This document shows positions 44,001 through 52,471 of a DNA stretch of 64,000 bases, piece after piece. Source of the stretch: Stenotrophomonas maltophilia D457 (lineage in GTDB: Bacteria; Pseudomonadota; Gammaproteobacteria; Xanthomonadales; Xanthomonadaceae); NCBI RefSeq assembly GCF_000284595.1, contig NC_017671.1:1335001-1399000 (forward strand). Reading direction: 5' to 3'. Numbering within the stretch: position 1 is the stretch's first letter; the number at the start of each line of letters is the position of its first letter. The notes beneath the pieces were generated by a model. That model made no database searches. It saw only the letters and a program-made list of their open reading frames with translations, and was not told the origin of the DNA. The translations under genes and the position numbers were made by a program.

Positions 44001-44195
44001 GTGATCTGTCCACGTTGTAAGCAAGGTGAAGCACTTGAGGCTCACGTCAAGCAGGGGGTCTTCAGATTTTTGTCTGCGACGAATGTGAAGCCGTCTGGTT
44101 TTCTTTTTGCCCAAGGTAACCTGCTGGATAGTCGAGATGCCCGGGTTGGTGCATTTGATTTGAATTTGAAAGTGATGGGGGCGGATTTTGAGTGA
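44001..44195 (+). pseudogene. Small CxxC zinc-ribbon protein gene with two compensating frame changes
   Basis: The frame starting at GTG 44001 (GGTGGGG upstream; an in-frame ATG at 43971 also exists) reads VICPRCKQGEALEAHVKQG. After the G-run at 44054-44058 the reading frame loses sense, while the -1-shifted frame reads IFVCDECEAVWFSF. That is exactly the second CxxC knuckle expected for this kind of zinc ribbon. After a T-run at 44104-44108 the original frame makes sense again (AQGNLLDSRDARVGAFD to the stop at 44195). One missing G and one extra T would restore a single zinc ribbon of unchanged length. Either the second knuckle is genuinely lost or both homopolymers are misread. Function of the intact family unknown. 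Confidence 0.65.
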
Positions 44196-44376
44196 GCCTT
44201 CCTGGGTGGTTCGTGGCAAGACGACCAGAGGTTTGATTGATGAGCTCATGACCTTTGATGATCTGGACATGCACGTGGAGATCTCGGTTGATGGGGGTGA
44301 TACCGTTCTACCCATAAGCTTGGTTGGGCAGGATGAAAGGGAGTGCGTGCTGTTCTATTTCGGCGCTGACGCTTGA
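44188..44376 (+). CDS. Small hypothetical protein
   Basis: 62 residues from TTG 44188, four bases after GGGGGCGG, overlapping the previous frame by 8 bases. MSEPSWVVRGKTTRGLIDEL, then MHVEISVDGGDTVLPISL and ECVLFYFGADA, looks like a compact alpha/beta protein. No family recognised. Higher AT content than core genes. Its neighbours suggest an accessory, possibly immunity-type, gene. Confidence 0.45.
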   Translation: MSEPSWVVRGKTTRGLIDELMTFDDLDMHVEISVDGGDTVLPISLVGQDERECVLFYFGADA

Positions 44377-44460
44377 TGTTGGGCTTTGACTCAATGTGTC
44401 TTTCAACGTTCAGGACGGTTTTGGCGGCGCCCGGATGTCCATCAGGTTCAGGCTGCTCAC

Positions 44461-44721
44461 ATGCGGAATGAAGCGGGTTGCCGAGTCTGTGGCTACATGT
44501 CTGACATGCCGCCGTGGGGTGAGGATGGTAGAACCCCCGATTTTGAGCTGTGCCCTTGCTGTGGGGTGCAGCACGGCTATCAGGATTGCAACAGTGCCTC
44601 CAGTCTGGAATACAGGAGGCAATGGTTGGCAGACGGGGCTCGATGGGCTGAGCCAAAGTTACGCCCGGATCGATGGAGCGTGGATGAGCAGCTCCGCAAT
44701 GTTCTGGATGAACATCCGTGA
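44461..44721 (+). CDS. Small two-knuckle zinc-ribbon protein
   Basis: 86 residues from the ATG at 44461; upstream in-frame codons are possible but lack support. C-R-V-C-G-Y-M near residue 7 and LCPCCGVQHGYQDC form two CxxC pairs. These are followed by EYRRQWLADGARWAEPKLRP and a WSVDEQL tail. This family of small proteins (CPVCGY...CPCCG...W-x-x-x-G-x-x-W) is common in bacteria beside toxin/immunity loci but uncharacterised. Intact here. Confidence 0.65.
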   Translation: MRNEAGCRVCGYMSDMPPWGEDGRTPDFELCPCCGVQHGYQDCNSASSLEYRRQWLADGARWAEPKLRPDRWSVDEQLRNVLDEHP

Positions 44722-44824
44722 GTACTGGTGATTGTGTCTCTGCAAGATCGCCGGATGGCTCCGCAATGTGAGCCGGGGCGGTTGGACCTGATCGGCTGTA
44801 ACCGGCAACTGAAGAGGACAGTCA

Positions 44825-45286
44825 ATGAGAGACGCGTTTGAAATTGTCATGGAGGACGTTCCAGGGGGGCGCGTACCCACAGTACTGGAGGGGATCGGCC
44901 ACATGGCCGAGTCCGTTTCGTGGACTGAACTGGAGGGCGAGTCGATGGCGGCTGGCGAGCGGTCTGCAGAAAGTTCCGATGAAGTCGCGTGCAGCTCATG
45001 CGTGATCTACACAGTCAAGGGTCTCAGGGTCGGAGCAGTCCTCCGTATTCCTACGCTGTTGATTCGTGTCCTTGGCTTTGAAGGAAGGGTAAGCATCGAT
45101 TTTTCATTCGATATGGATTGGGCGGATGTCGGTGCAGCGATGTCCGAACTGCAACGGCATTTTCTGCAGTTGAAAATGCTGAGTGGAGCGGAAACGGTAT
45201 ACGGAGGCATGGAGCCCGCTCAGGATATGGATACCCGATTCTTCACGGATGCCGAGCGCGGCCCTCTGCGTGTCACCGATGCCTGA
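44825..45286 (+). CDS. Hypothetical protein, possible immunity-type
   Basis: 153 residues, start ATG 9 bases after AGAGGA. MRDAFEIVMEDVPGGRVPTV opens it, and the second half is RVSIDFSFDMDWADVGAAMS, then LQRHFLQLKML. It is acidic, with no signal peptide. I do not recognise the family. It sits in a run of small AT-richer genes with barstar upstream, so an immunity or toxin-neutralising role is possible but only contextual. Confidence 0.5.
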   Translation: MRDAFEIVMEDVPGGRVPTVLEGIGHMAESVSWTELEGESMAAGERSAESSDEVACSSCVIYTVKGLRVGAVLRIPTLLIRVLGFEGRVSIDFSFDMDWADVGAAMSELQRHFLQLKMLSGAETVYGGMEPAQDMDTRFFTDAERGPLRVTDA

Positions 45287-45419
45287 GTCCGGTGCGAGAC
45301 CCTATGCTGGAAGCGTGTTCGCTCGCTCCTCAAACAGGTTTGCGACCATCCGTGAGGAGCGGGAAAGGGCTTCGCGACGGCTGGTGCCGATGAAGGCACT
45401 GTTTTTCGGGGGTGAGTGA
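45279..45419 (+). CDS. Very small hypothetical ORF
   Basis: 46 residues starting 8 bases inside the previous gene's end: MPESGARPYAGSVFARSSNR followed by a strongly basic stretch (REERERASRRL) and ALFFGGE. Coupled translation is possible. Short and unrecognised; it could be noise or a gene fragment. Confidence 0.25.
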   Translation: MPESGARPYAGSVFARSSNRFATIREERERASRRLVPMKALFFGGE

Positions 45420-45420
45420 C

Positions 45421-45985
45421 ATGGTCATGAATGCGGTCTTCTCTCCATACTGGGACGGCGACAGGCATGTGGTCTCATGTGATGAACGGGTTGCCGATTC
45501 AGACCCCGTGGCATACGGTCAAGGATCCGGTGCCGGGGAGATCGCCGCTTGGTTGGAAGGTGATTTTGGCTGTCTTGGAAGGGGCAGTGAGCAGCGCACC
45601 CGCGGATCATTCGATGCCGTGGCGTCTGATGCAAAAGGAGGGAGCTGCGTCCACCATGGCGAGGGGCATGTCGTCCACTGCGAGCGAGACCTGTTTCTGG
45701 TGTTCTCCAGGTGGAACAGGGGTAGCGTTGCTCTGCGTCACCTTCGAGCAGCAGACGGAAGCGTTCTTTTCGATGGTGCAGATGCTGATGGTGGAAGGCT
45801 AGCTGAAGCTTGCTTCACAAGGCGTCTTCGCCGATGGGCATGTTAATGAGTATTTGGGTACGCTTCGCTGCGCATGGCCGGCCGCAAGAGATCGGCAGGA
45901 TCTCGATGAGCACGGATTCTGGTTCTTTTCGGATGCGCCGTTTGGATGGGTCTGGATCTCACCTGAAGGCGGCAGCTGGAGCTGA
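45421..45985 (+). pseudogene. Broken gene with an in-frame stop, probably also a frameshift
   Basis: From ATG 45421 the frame reads MVMNAVFSPYWDGDRHVVSC and stays open. From about 45722, however, the strongest coding signal is in another frame: VALLCVTFEQQTEAFFSMVQ, then MLMVEG and TAG (45800-45802). Immediately after that TAG the same frame continues as clear coding sequence with no start codon. It reads LKLASQGVFADGHVNEYLGT, then DEHGFWFFSDAPFGWVWISP, then EGGSWS and a stop at 45983-45985. So the gene carries a nonsense codon and probably at least one frame change. Product not recognised. Confidence 0.5.
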
Positions 45986-46217
45986 AATGCCTGATGCCGG
46001 TGCGGCAGTGTCCGTGGCATCCCCGTGGCATCGAGCATTCTGTTGATTGACTCATCGAAATGCGGTTGCCACAGCCGGTTTCGTGAATTGCTTGCGATAT
46101 CACCAGCCCCTCGTCATTCCGATATACCCGGAAGACATCGCGATTGCTGGTCCCGGCGCGTTTCATGCCTGTATGCACAGTTCCATATATTTGGATCGAT
46201 ATAATAATCTCCGACCA
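45986..46217. other. Gene-poor stretch between the broken gene and the chemoreceptor
   Basis: No convincing gene. A minus-strand open frame crosses it but overlaps both neighbours and lacks a ribosome-binding site. The right end (46180-46217) is AT-rich. Confidence 0.5.
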
Positions 46218-46244
46218 TAAAGTTTCCCCGCGCTGCGCCGCCAT
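46218..46244 (+). promoter_or_regulatory. Sigma-28 (FliA) promoter of the chemoreceptor gene
   Basis: TAAAGTTT (46218-46225), an 11-base spacer, then GCCGCCAT (46237-46244). The first half is a perfect match to the FliA consensus TAAAGTTT-N11-GCCGATAA and the second matches 5 of 8. It lies 32 bases upstream of the receptor start, which suits a late flagellar/chemotaxis gene. Confidence 0.65.
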
Positions 46245-46275
46245 CGATCGTACGGCCATGATCAAGGGAATTGAG

Positions 46276-48498
46276 ATGCTCGCCTTACGCAACCTCCGAG
46301 TGGGATCCCGGCTGGGTGCCGGGTTTGGATTGCTGCTGCTGTTCATCGTGGCCATCGTTGGCCTGGCGCTGTACGGAAATCACCTGAAGTCCGCCCAGTT
46401 CGAGAAAGTGGTGGACGTCAACATGGTGAAGATGCGGCTGTTGAACGACATGCTGGATACCAACAACGCGGTGTTGATGCACCGCCGCCTGATGGTGATC
46501 AAGCGCGGCGAGGATTTTGACAGGGATTATCAGAAGGCGCAGGAGCTGTCGCAGACCTACGACGGTATCTGGGCCAGGTACATCAGGATTCCGCGCGACG
46601 CGACCGGCGATACCCTGGTGGCGAAAATCGACGCGGCACGCAAGGCCACCGACGCCTCCACCCGGCATCTTCACGAGCGCATGAAGGCCGGGGATTTCGA
46701 CGGCGCGGCCAAGGAACTGCTTGCCGAGCAGGGGCTGGCAACCGCGTGGAACGAAGCGATCTCGACCCTGCTGCGGCATCAGGAGACGCTGACCGAGCGC
46801 AGCCGCGAGGAATACCGTTCAACCGAATCCTGGACCGGCACGCTGTCGATCGTGTTCGGCGTGTTGAGCCTGGTACTGGGCTCGCTGGCCGCGTGGGCCA
46901 TCACCCGCAGCCTGACCCGCCCGCTGGAAGGCGCGGTGAAGCTGGCCGACGGCATCGCCAATGGGCGGCTGGACAGCAGCATTGACGCCTCCGGCAACGA
47001 TGAGGTCACGCAGCTGCTCAGGTCGATGCAGCGCATGCAGGCGCAGTTGCAGTCGGTGATGGCGGCGCAGGGCGAGCTGGCCCGCCAGCACGATGCGGGC
47101 AGCCTCAGCTATCGCATGGACGAGAGTGCCTTCCCTGGTGACTACGGGCGCATGGTGCACGAGACCAACGCGCTGGTCGGCTCACACGTGCAGGTACAGA
47201 ACCGGCTGATCGAAGTGATGAAGCATTACGCCCGTGGCGACCTGTCGGTGGACATGGATCCGCTGCCGGGCGAGAAGGCGGCGATCACCCAGGCAATGGA
47301 CGAGACCAAGACCAGCCTGTCGGCGATCAACAGCGAGATCCGCCGGCTGGCGACGGCCGCTGCGGCGGGCGACTTCAGCCTGCGCGGCGATGAAGATCGC
47401 TTCGCCTACGATTTCCGCGACATGGTGGCCGGGCTCAATCGCTTGATGCAGACCACCGACCAGAACCTGGTGCAGGTGTCGAGCCTGCTGCAGGCGATCT
47501 CGCGCGGTGACCTCACCGTACGCATGCAGGGCGACTTCCACGGCGTGTTCGCCCGCATGCGCGATGACTGCAATGCCACCGTCGATCAGCTCAAGCAGAT
47601 CGTCGGGCGCATCCAGGCCAGCGCGTCCAGCATCAATCTGGCGGCAGGCGAAATCGCCTCGGGCAACACCGATCTGTCGCGGCGCACCGAGCAGCAGGCG
47701 GCGAACCTGGAAGAGACGGCGGCGTCGATGGAGGAACTGACCTCCACCGTGAAGCAGAACGCCGAGCACGCCCGCCAGGCCAACCAGCTCGCCATCGGTG
47801 CGCACGGTGTCGCCTCGCAGGGCGGCGAGGTGGTCGGCCAGGTGGTCACCACGATGTCGGCCATCGAGGCCTCGTCGAAGAAGATCGCCGAGATCATCTC
47901 GGTCATCGATGGCATTGCCTTCCAGACCAACATCCTGGCGTTGAACGCGGCGGTGGAAGCCGCGCGTGCCGGCGAGCAGGGCAGGGGCTTTGCGGTGGTG
48001 GCCAGTGAGGTGCGCACGCTGGCACAGCGCTCGGCCGGTGCGGCCAAGGAGATCAAGGGGCTGATCGAGGATTCGGTTGGCAAGGTCGCCGATGGATCGG
48101 CGCTGGTCCGACAGGCAGGCACCACGATGGGCGAGATCGTTGCTTCCGTGCAGCGCGTGACCGACATCATGGCCGATATCTCTGCTGCCTCGCAGGAGCA
48201 GAGCTCGGGCATCGAACAGGTGAACCAGGCGGTGGTGCAGATGGACGAGACCACGCAGCAGAATGCGGCACTGGTGGAAGAGGCCAGTGCTGCGGCGCGT
48301 TCCATGGAGGAACAGGCGAACCTGCTGGCCGAGGCGGTTTCGGTGTTCCGCACCGGCGCGGTAACGGCGGCTGCAGCCGTGCGTCCGGCCCTGGCTGCGG
48401 TGGCCGCGAAGGTCACCCCGGTGCGCAGGGCGGCAACGCTGTCGCCGCACATCGAGCCGACACTGGCGGCCAATGCCGGGGGGTGGGAAGAGTTCTAG
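46276..48498 (+). CDS. Methyl-accepting chemotaxis protein
   Basis: 740 residues, start at the ATG six bases after AAGGGA. First transmembrane helix (about 14-36), a ~150-residue periplasmic four-helix-bundle sensor, second helix ([19 protein letters not shown]), then HAMP and further HAMP-like repeats. The signalling domain has the invariant hairpin tip [20 protein letters not shown] followed by [20 protein letters not shown]. The C-terminus GGWEEF resembles the tethering pentapeptide (xWExF) that recruits CheR/CheB. Ligand unknown. A FliA-type promoter precedes it and a strong terminator follows. Confidence 0.93.
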   Translation: MLALRNLRVGSRLGAGFGLLLLFIVAIVGLALYGNHLKSAQFEKVVDVNMVKMRLLNDMLDTNNAVLMHRRLMVIKRGEDFDRDYQKAQELSQTYDGIWARYIRIPRDATGDTLVAKIDAARKATDASTRHLHERMKAGDFDGAAKELLAEQGLATAWNEAISTLLRHQETLTERSREEYRSTESWTGTLSIVFGVLSLVLGSLAAWAITRSLTRPLEGAVKLADGIANGRLDSSIDASGNDEVTQLLRSMQRMQAQLQSVMAAQGELARQHDAGSLSYRMDESAFPGDYGRMVHETNALVGSHVQVQNRLIEVMKHYARGDLSVDMDPLPGEKAAITQAMDETKTSLSAINSEIRRLATAAAAGDFSLRGDEDRFAYDFRDMVAGLNRLMQTTDQNLVQVSSLLQAISRGDLTVRMQGDFHGVFARMRDDCNATVDQLKQIVGRIQASASSINLAAGEIASGNTDLSRRTEQQAANLEETAASMEELTSTVKQNAEHARQANQLAIGAHGVASQGGEVVGQVVTTMSAIEASSKKIAEIISVIDGIAFQTNILALNAAVEAARAGEQGRGFAVVASEVRTLAQRSAGAAKEIKGLIEDSVGKVADGSALVRQAGTTMGEIVASVQRVTDIMADISAASQEQSSGIEQVNQAVVQMDETTQQNAALVEEASAAARSMEEQANLLAEAVSVFRTGAVTAAAAVRPALAAVAAKVTPVRRAATLSPHIEPTLAANAGGWEEF

Positions 48499-48524
48499 CA
48501 GAGGGCAATGCCGGCAGGGAGACG

Positions 48525-48557
48525 GCGCCCATCACGATGGCTGATCGTGATGGGCGC
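48525..48557 (+). terminator. Terminator of the chemoreceptor gene
   Basis: 14-bp perfect stem (48525-48538 with 48544-48557), loop GGCTG, followed by GGATTTTCTT. Confidence 0.88.
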
Positions 48558-48670
48558 GGATTTTCTTCCTGAACGCGCGATGGCCGATGAGGCCGCGGAC
48601 ACGCGCATTTCACTTCCGGTTGCCAGCCGCGGGAGGACACTTGCGCCATACCGGAACCTAGGAGATGGCC

Positions 48671-49033
48671 ATGAAGACCTCGACCCGATTGCTTGTGCTG
48701 GGCACCCTGCTGGCGGCTTCGTCGGTGGCCGGCGCGCAGACCTATGGCCCGCGTGATGAAGGACGCCGATTCAACGATGGCAGCCGCGTGGTCTGCAAGA
48801 ACGTGGAAGTGCAGCGCAACTCGCGCGATCCGAACCGCATCGCCGGTACGGCCACTGGCGCGGTGATCGGCGGCCTGCTGGGCAACCAGGTGGGCGGCGG
48901 CAATGGCAAGAAGCTCGCTACCGTGGCCGGTGCTGTTGCCGGTGGTGCGGCGGGCCGCCAGATCCAGGGCAACAGCCAGCAGAAGAACGGCGACCGTGTG
49001 GTCGAGCGCCGCTGCGAACGCGTCTATCGCTGA
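48671..49033 (+). CDS. Glycine-zipper 2TM outer-membrane-type protein
   Basis: 120 residues from ATG 48671, six bases after AGGAG. Signal peptide MKTSTRLLVLGTLLAASSVAGA. The mature protein contains GTATGAVIGGLLGNQVGGGN and AGAVAGGAAGRQIQ, the paired glycine zipper of the 17-kDa antigen/SlyB family, and ends in QKNGDRVVERRCERVYR. Such proteins insert in or under the outer membrane and affect envelope integrity. It is a single gene. Confidence 0.88.
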   Translation: MKTSTRLLVLGTLLAASSVAGAQTYGPRDEGRRFNDGSRVVCKNVEVQRNSRDPNRIAGTATGAVIGGLLGNQVGGGNGKKLATVAGAVAGGAAGRQIQGNSQQKNGDRVVERRCERVYR

Positions 49034-49116
49034 TCGATCGCCGACGGCCCCCGTTTTTCCCCTTCCACATCGCAGTACTCGAACGCCGGCCTCGCGCCGG
49101 CGTTCTTCATTGCAGG

Positions 49117-49190
49117 AAAAGGGGACGGAGGGGATTAAGTCGTAATCCCCCAACCGGCCGCTTACGACTTAATCCCCTCCGTCCCCTTTT
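49117..49190. repeat. Long perfect inverted repeat (GGGGACGGAGGGGATTAAG type)
   Basis: 29-base arms (49117-49145 and 49162-49190) with a 16-base loop. The right arm supplies the last codons (KKGTEGIKS) and the TAA stop of the minus-strand permease gene. As RNA it would be a very stable hairpin ending in a U-run on either strand, so it should terminate transcription from both sides. Confidence 0.93.
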
Positions 49191-50289
49191 TTGCGAGGAG
49201 GCGCCAGGTGGCGAGGCTGCCGTAGAGCAGCAGCAGGACGGTGAGAGTGATCAGTTCGTGGCTGACTTCGGCCAGGCTGGCGTCCATCTGGTTCAGGCGC
49301 ACCATCAGGTTGATGCCGGAGGTGGTCGGCAGCAGCTGCGCCAGCCAGACCAGCGGTTGTGGCGTCATCACCGAGGGCCACGACAGGTTGGCGAGGAAGA
49401 ACAGCGGGATCGAGGTGGCGATGATGTACTGGAAGGCGCGTTCGCGGGTGCGGAAGAAGCTGCCGACGAACAGGCCGAAGGCCACCGTCGCCGCGATGAA
49501 CAGCGTGCCACCCAGCAGCTGGCCCAGCGGGTTGCCTCCGCGTGGATAGTCCTGCACCCAGGCAGTGAACCCGGCATACCAGAACAGACCGAACAGGCCG
49601 ATCAGGCCGAAGCCCAGTGCCATGCCGGCCAGGGTCGGCAGGTCGAAGCGCAGGCGTCGGCCGAGCGCGAGGCGGCGGCCGCCGAGCAGGACGCCGATGC
49701 CCATCAGCAGCGTCTGGTGCACGATCAGCTCGGCCACGCCGGGAACGATGGCGCTGCCATAGCCTTCCTGCGTGTTGTACAGGGGGCGCTGCACAAGCGT
49801 GACCGGTGGTGCCTGCGGTGCGCCCATGAAGGCGGCCTGGCCGACCACGGCATCACGCCCGAACGCACCCAGCGCGTCAGCCACGCTGCCCAGCACCCAG
49901 CTGGCGCGGCCCAGGTAGGCACCGTTGCCAAGCAGTACCAGCTTGGCCGGGTGGCCGCGCAGGATGTCGCGCTCCAGATTGGCCGGGATCACGACGATCC
50001 CCTCGGCATGGCCGGCTTCCAGCTGCCGGCGTGCGCTGTCGACGTCCGCGGGTTGACCGACCACGCGCGCAACGCGCAGTGCGTCGAGCTTGCGCAGCAG
50101 CTCGCGGCTGGTCGCGCTGTGGTCTTCGTCCACCACCAGCACCGGCAGGTTGCCGGCCACCTGGTGCCGGTAGGCGGCTGGATAGAAGAACGAGTACAGG
50201 ATCACCGCCCCGACCATCACCACGATCGCGTAGCGGTCGCAGAGCACTGCCATCAGGGTCTGCCGCAGGCTGCGCCAGAGTGCGCTCAT
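49162..50289 (-). CDS. ABC-2 type transporter permease (second)
   Basis: 375 residues from the ATG overlapping the preceding permease stop by four bases (ATGA). One N-terminal helix, a large periplasmic domain (PVLVVDEDHSATSRELLRKL), then a cluster of helices near the C-terminus: the YhhJ/YbhR ABC-2 architecture. Partner of the adjacent permease in drug or small-molecule export. The last nine residues, KKGTEGIKS, derive from the inverted repeat. Confidence 0.88.
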   Translation of the reverse strand: MSALWRSLRQTLMAVLCDRYAIVVMVGAVILYSFFYPAAYRHQVAGNLPVLVVDEDHSATSRELLRKLDALRVARVVGQPADVDSARRQLEAGHAEGIVVIPANLERDILRGHPAKLVLLGNGAYLGRASWVLGSVADALGAFGRDAVVGQAAFMGAPQAPPVTLVQRPLYNTQEGYGSAIVPGVAELIVHQTLLMGIGVLLGGRRLALGRRLRFDLPTLAGMALGFGLIGLFGLFWYAGFTAWVQDYPRGGNPLGQLLGGTLFIAATVAFGLFVGSFFRTRERAFQYIIATSIPLFFLANLSWPSVMTPQPLVWLAQLLPTTSGINLMVRLNQMDASLAEVSHELITLTVLLLLYGSLATWRLLAKKGTEGIKS

Positions 50290-51473
50290 GCGTCGGCCCC
50301 TGCGGGCTGTGCGGCGGCAGGTGTGCGCGCAAAGGCGATCAGGCGCAGGCCGCCGACGCCTCCTGCCACCACCGCCATCAACAACAGCGTGGCCAGCGGC
50401 CACACCGAAACCTGCAGCGGCGAACCGATGAACTGCTGCTGGGTCTGCAGCTTGATGTAGGCGCTGAGTGGCAGCAGTTGATGCCAGATGCGGGTGAACA
50501 GAGGGCCGTCCAGCACCGGGAAGGTGGCGCTGGAGAAGGCCAACGCGGTGCCGATGCTGAGGCCGACTGCGGACAGCGCGGTACCCATGTCGCGGGTGAC
50601 GCCGACGAAGAACAACGCGTAGGCGGCCGTGGCCAGGTAGAACAGTGGCTGTGCGAGCAGCAGCAGGAGCACGCTGCCGGCCACGCCGTCACCGCGCAGC
50701 CAGGCCAGGTAACCGATGCCGAGCGCGCCATACAGCGAGAACAGCAGGATGTATGGCGCGACCTTGCCGGCAATCGCCGGCCATGGCGTGCGGCCCAACG
50801 AGGCGGGCAGGGTGCCGTCGCGGATCTCGCGGCCAAGGCTGCCGGCCACTGCAAGTGCCAGTACCAGCGACAATACCGCCGGGAAGATCAACGGCAGCAG
50901 GAACAGCTCGTAGCTGCGTGCCGGGTTGTAGAGGATGTCCGACTGCACCGCGATGGGTGCCGCGCGCAGCTTGCCCGGGCCGACCTGCAGGCCGATGCGC
51001 TCGCGCAGCAGGCGCGCGTTCCAGGCCGAGACCGCGTCGCCGATATCGCGCGACGCGGACTGGCCGGTGGTCATGTAGGTGGCGTTGTAATAGGCGGACA
51101 CCGTGCCCTGGCGTCCACGCAACGCCTGCCGGGTGACATCGCGCGGCACCAGTACGATGGCGAACACATCCAGCCGACGCAGCTGCGAACGTGCGTCTTC
51201 CAGGTCCACCGGCTGGCTGGCGACGCGCACGCCGGGACTGGCGTCGAGCATGCGCAGCAGCAGGCGGCTGTCACTGCTGTGGTCGAGGTCGACCACCGCG
51301 ATCGGGATATCGCGCATCACCGAGGGCGTGAACATCCATGCCATCACCGCCAGCATCAGCAGCGGCAGCAGGGTGACCAGCATCAGGTCGGCGCGGTTGC
51401 TGCGCAGCGACTGCAGCTCGCGCCGCCAGCTGGCGGCGAAGCCGCCGCGGCCGGGGCTCAGTGCTGGGGCCAT
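50286..51473 (-). CDS. ABC-2 type transporter permease (first)
   Basis: 395 residues with the same topology as its neighbour: N-terminal helix (LMLVTLLPLLMLAVMAWMF), a periplasmic domain (PIAVVDLDHSSDSRLLLRML) and a C-terminal helix bundle. The two permeases together resemble YbhS/YbhR heterodimers. It overlaps the HlyD gene by 16 bases, indicating one transcript. No ATP-binding subunit is present in this operon. Confidence 0.88.
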   Translation of the reverse strand: MAPALSPGRGGFAASWRRELQSLRSNRADLMLVTLLPLLMLAVMAWMFTPSVMRDIPIAVVDLDHSSDSRLLLRMLDASPGVRVASQPVDLEDARSQLRRLDVFAIVLVPRDVTRQALRGRQGTVSAYYNATYMTTGQSASRDIGDAVSAWNARLLRERIGLQVGPGKLRAAPIAVQSDILYNPARSYELFLLPLIFPAVLSLVLALAVAGSLGREIRDGTLPASLGRTPWPAIAGKVAPYILLFSLYGALGIGYLAWLRGDGVAGSVLLLLLAQPLFYLATAAYALFFVGVTRDMGTALSAVGLSIGTALAFSSATFPVLDGPLFTRIWHQLLPLSAYIKLQTQQQFIGSPLQVSVWPLATLLLMAVVAGGVGGLRLIAFARTPAAAQPAGADA

Positions 51474-52471
51474 GCGAACAGCACGCTCATGCCGGGGCGG
51501 AAGCCCTCGATGCGGCGTACCGGGCGCACCCGCACCTCGAAGCTGCGGACGTCGTAGCCGGACGACTGGCGGGTGGTACGCCAGGTTGCATAGTCACCGG
51601 CCGGATTGATGAAGTAGACCTCGAATTCGCCGTCCAGGCCGAGCGCCGGCACGCTGCCCTGCAGCTTGCTGCCGACCTTCAGGCCCTGCATCTGCGATTC
51701 GCGCAGGTTCATGGCGACCCACATGCGGTCGATGTCGACCAGGGTGAACACCGGGTAGCCGGCCGGCACCAGCTCGCCCGGGTCGGCCATGCGCTTGTTG
51801 ATTTCGCCGGCCACCGGCGCGCGCCCTTCCACTTCGACAAGCGCGGCGTTGACTTCGGCCACCGCGCCCTGTGCCTGTTGCACCTGGCCCTGCGCGGCAC
51901 GCTTGTCCTGCTCGCGCGCGCCGGCCAGGGCCATGTCGTACTGCGCGCGCGCGGCACGGGCCAGCTCACGCGAACTGGTGGCCTGGGCATGCGCTTCATC
52001 ACGCTTCTGCCGGGTCATCACCCCTTCGTTGAACAGGTTCTGCACGCGCTGGTAAGTGGCTTCAGCCAGCGTCGCACCGGCTTCGGCCCGCTTCCAGTTC
52101 GCTTCGGCGGCGCGGATGTCTTCGCTGCGTGCGCCTTCGTCGGCCTTGTCGGCCACTGCCTGTGCGGCGGCCAAAGCGCCGTGCGCCTGCTGTTCCTTGG
52201 CGGCCACTTCGGGGCTGTCGAGCAGGAACAGCACCTGCCCGGCCTGCACGCGGTCGCCCTCGCGCACCTTCAGTTCGGCCACGCGCGCGGTGATCTTGGC
52301 GGCCACGTTGATCGTGTCCGCATCGGCCATGCCCTGGATCTGGTCGGCCGGGCTGCGCCAGGCCAGCCACAGGCCGAGCACCACCACGACCAGCAGCACC
52401 ACTGCCAGGATCGGTCCCAACCGGCGCTTGCCCGGGGGCGTCGTCGCATCGTCGTGCAGCACATCACTCAT
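51458..52471 (-). CDS. HlyD-family membrane fusion protein
   Basis: 337 residues. A single N-terminal anchor (LGPILAVVLLVVVVLGLWLAW), then the biotinyl-lipoyl half DADTINVAAKITARVAELKV, a long alpha-helical hairpin (~85-205) and the second lipoyl half (GRAPVAGEINKRMADPGELV), as in EmrA/YbhG. It bridges the inner-membrane permeases and the outer-membrane factor. Overlaps the outer-membrane-factor gene by 8 bases. Confidence 0.92.
   Translation of the reverse strand: MSDVLHDDATTPPGKRRLGPILAVVLLVVVVLGLWLAWRSPADQIQGMADADTINVAAKITARVAELKVREGDRVQAGQVLFLLDSPEVAAKEQQAHGALAAAQAVADKADEGARSEDIRAAEANWKRAEAGATLAEATYQRVQNLFNEGVMTRQKRDEAHAQATSSRELARAARAQYDMALAGAREQDKRAAQGQVQQAQGAVAEVNAALVEVEGRAPVAGEINKRMADPGELVPAGYPVFTLVDIDRMWVAMNLRESQMQGLKVGSKLQGSVPALGLDGEFEVYFINPAGDYATWRTTRQSSGYDVRSFEVRVRPVRRIEGFRPGMSVLFAWPQH

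Noticed and set aside
45118..45393. Plus-strand 91-residue frame inside the hypothetical gene at 44825-45286
   Set aside because: It overlaps in a different frame a better-supported ORF with a good ribosome-binding site.
45843..46355. Minus-strand gene reading [20 protein letters not shown] near 46,140
   Set aside because: It has some codon bias but overlaps the chemoreceptor promoter and the broken plus-strand gene, has no good ribosome-binding site and no family resemblance.
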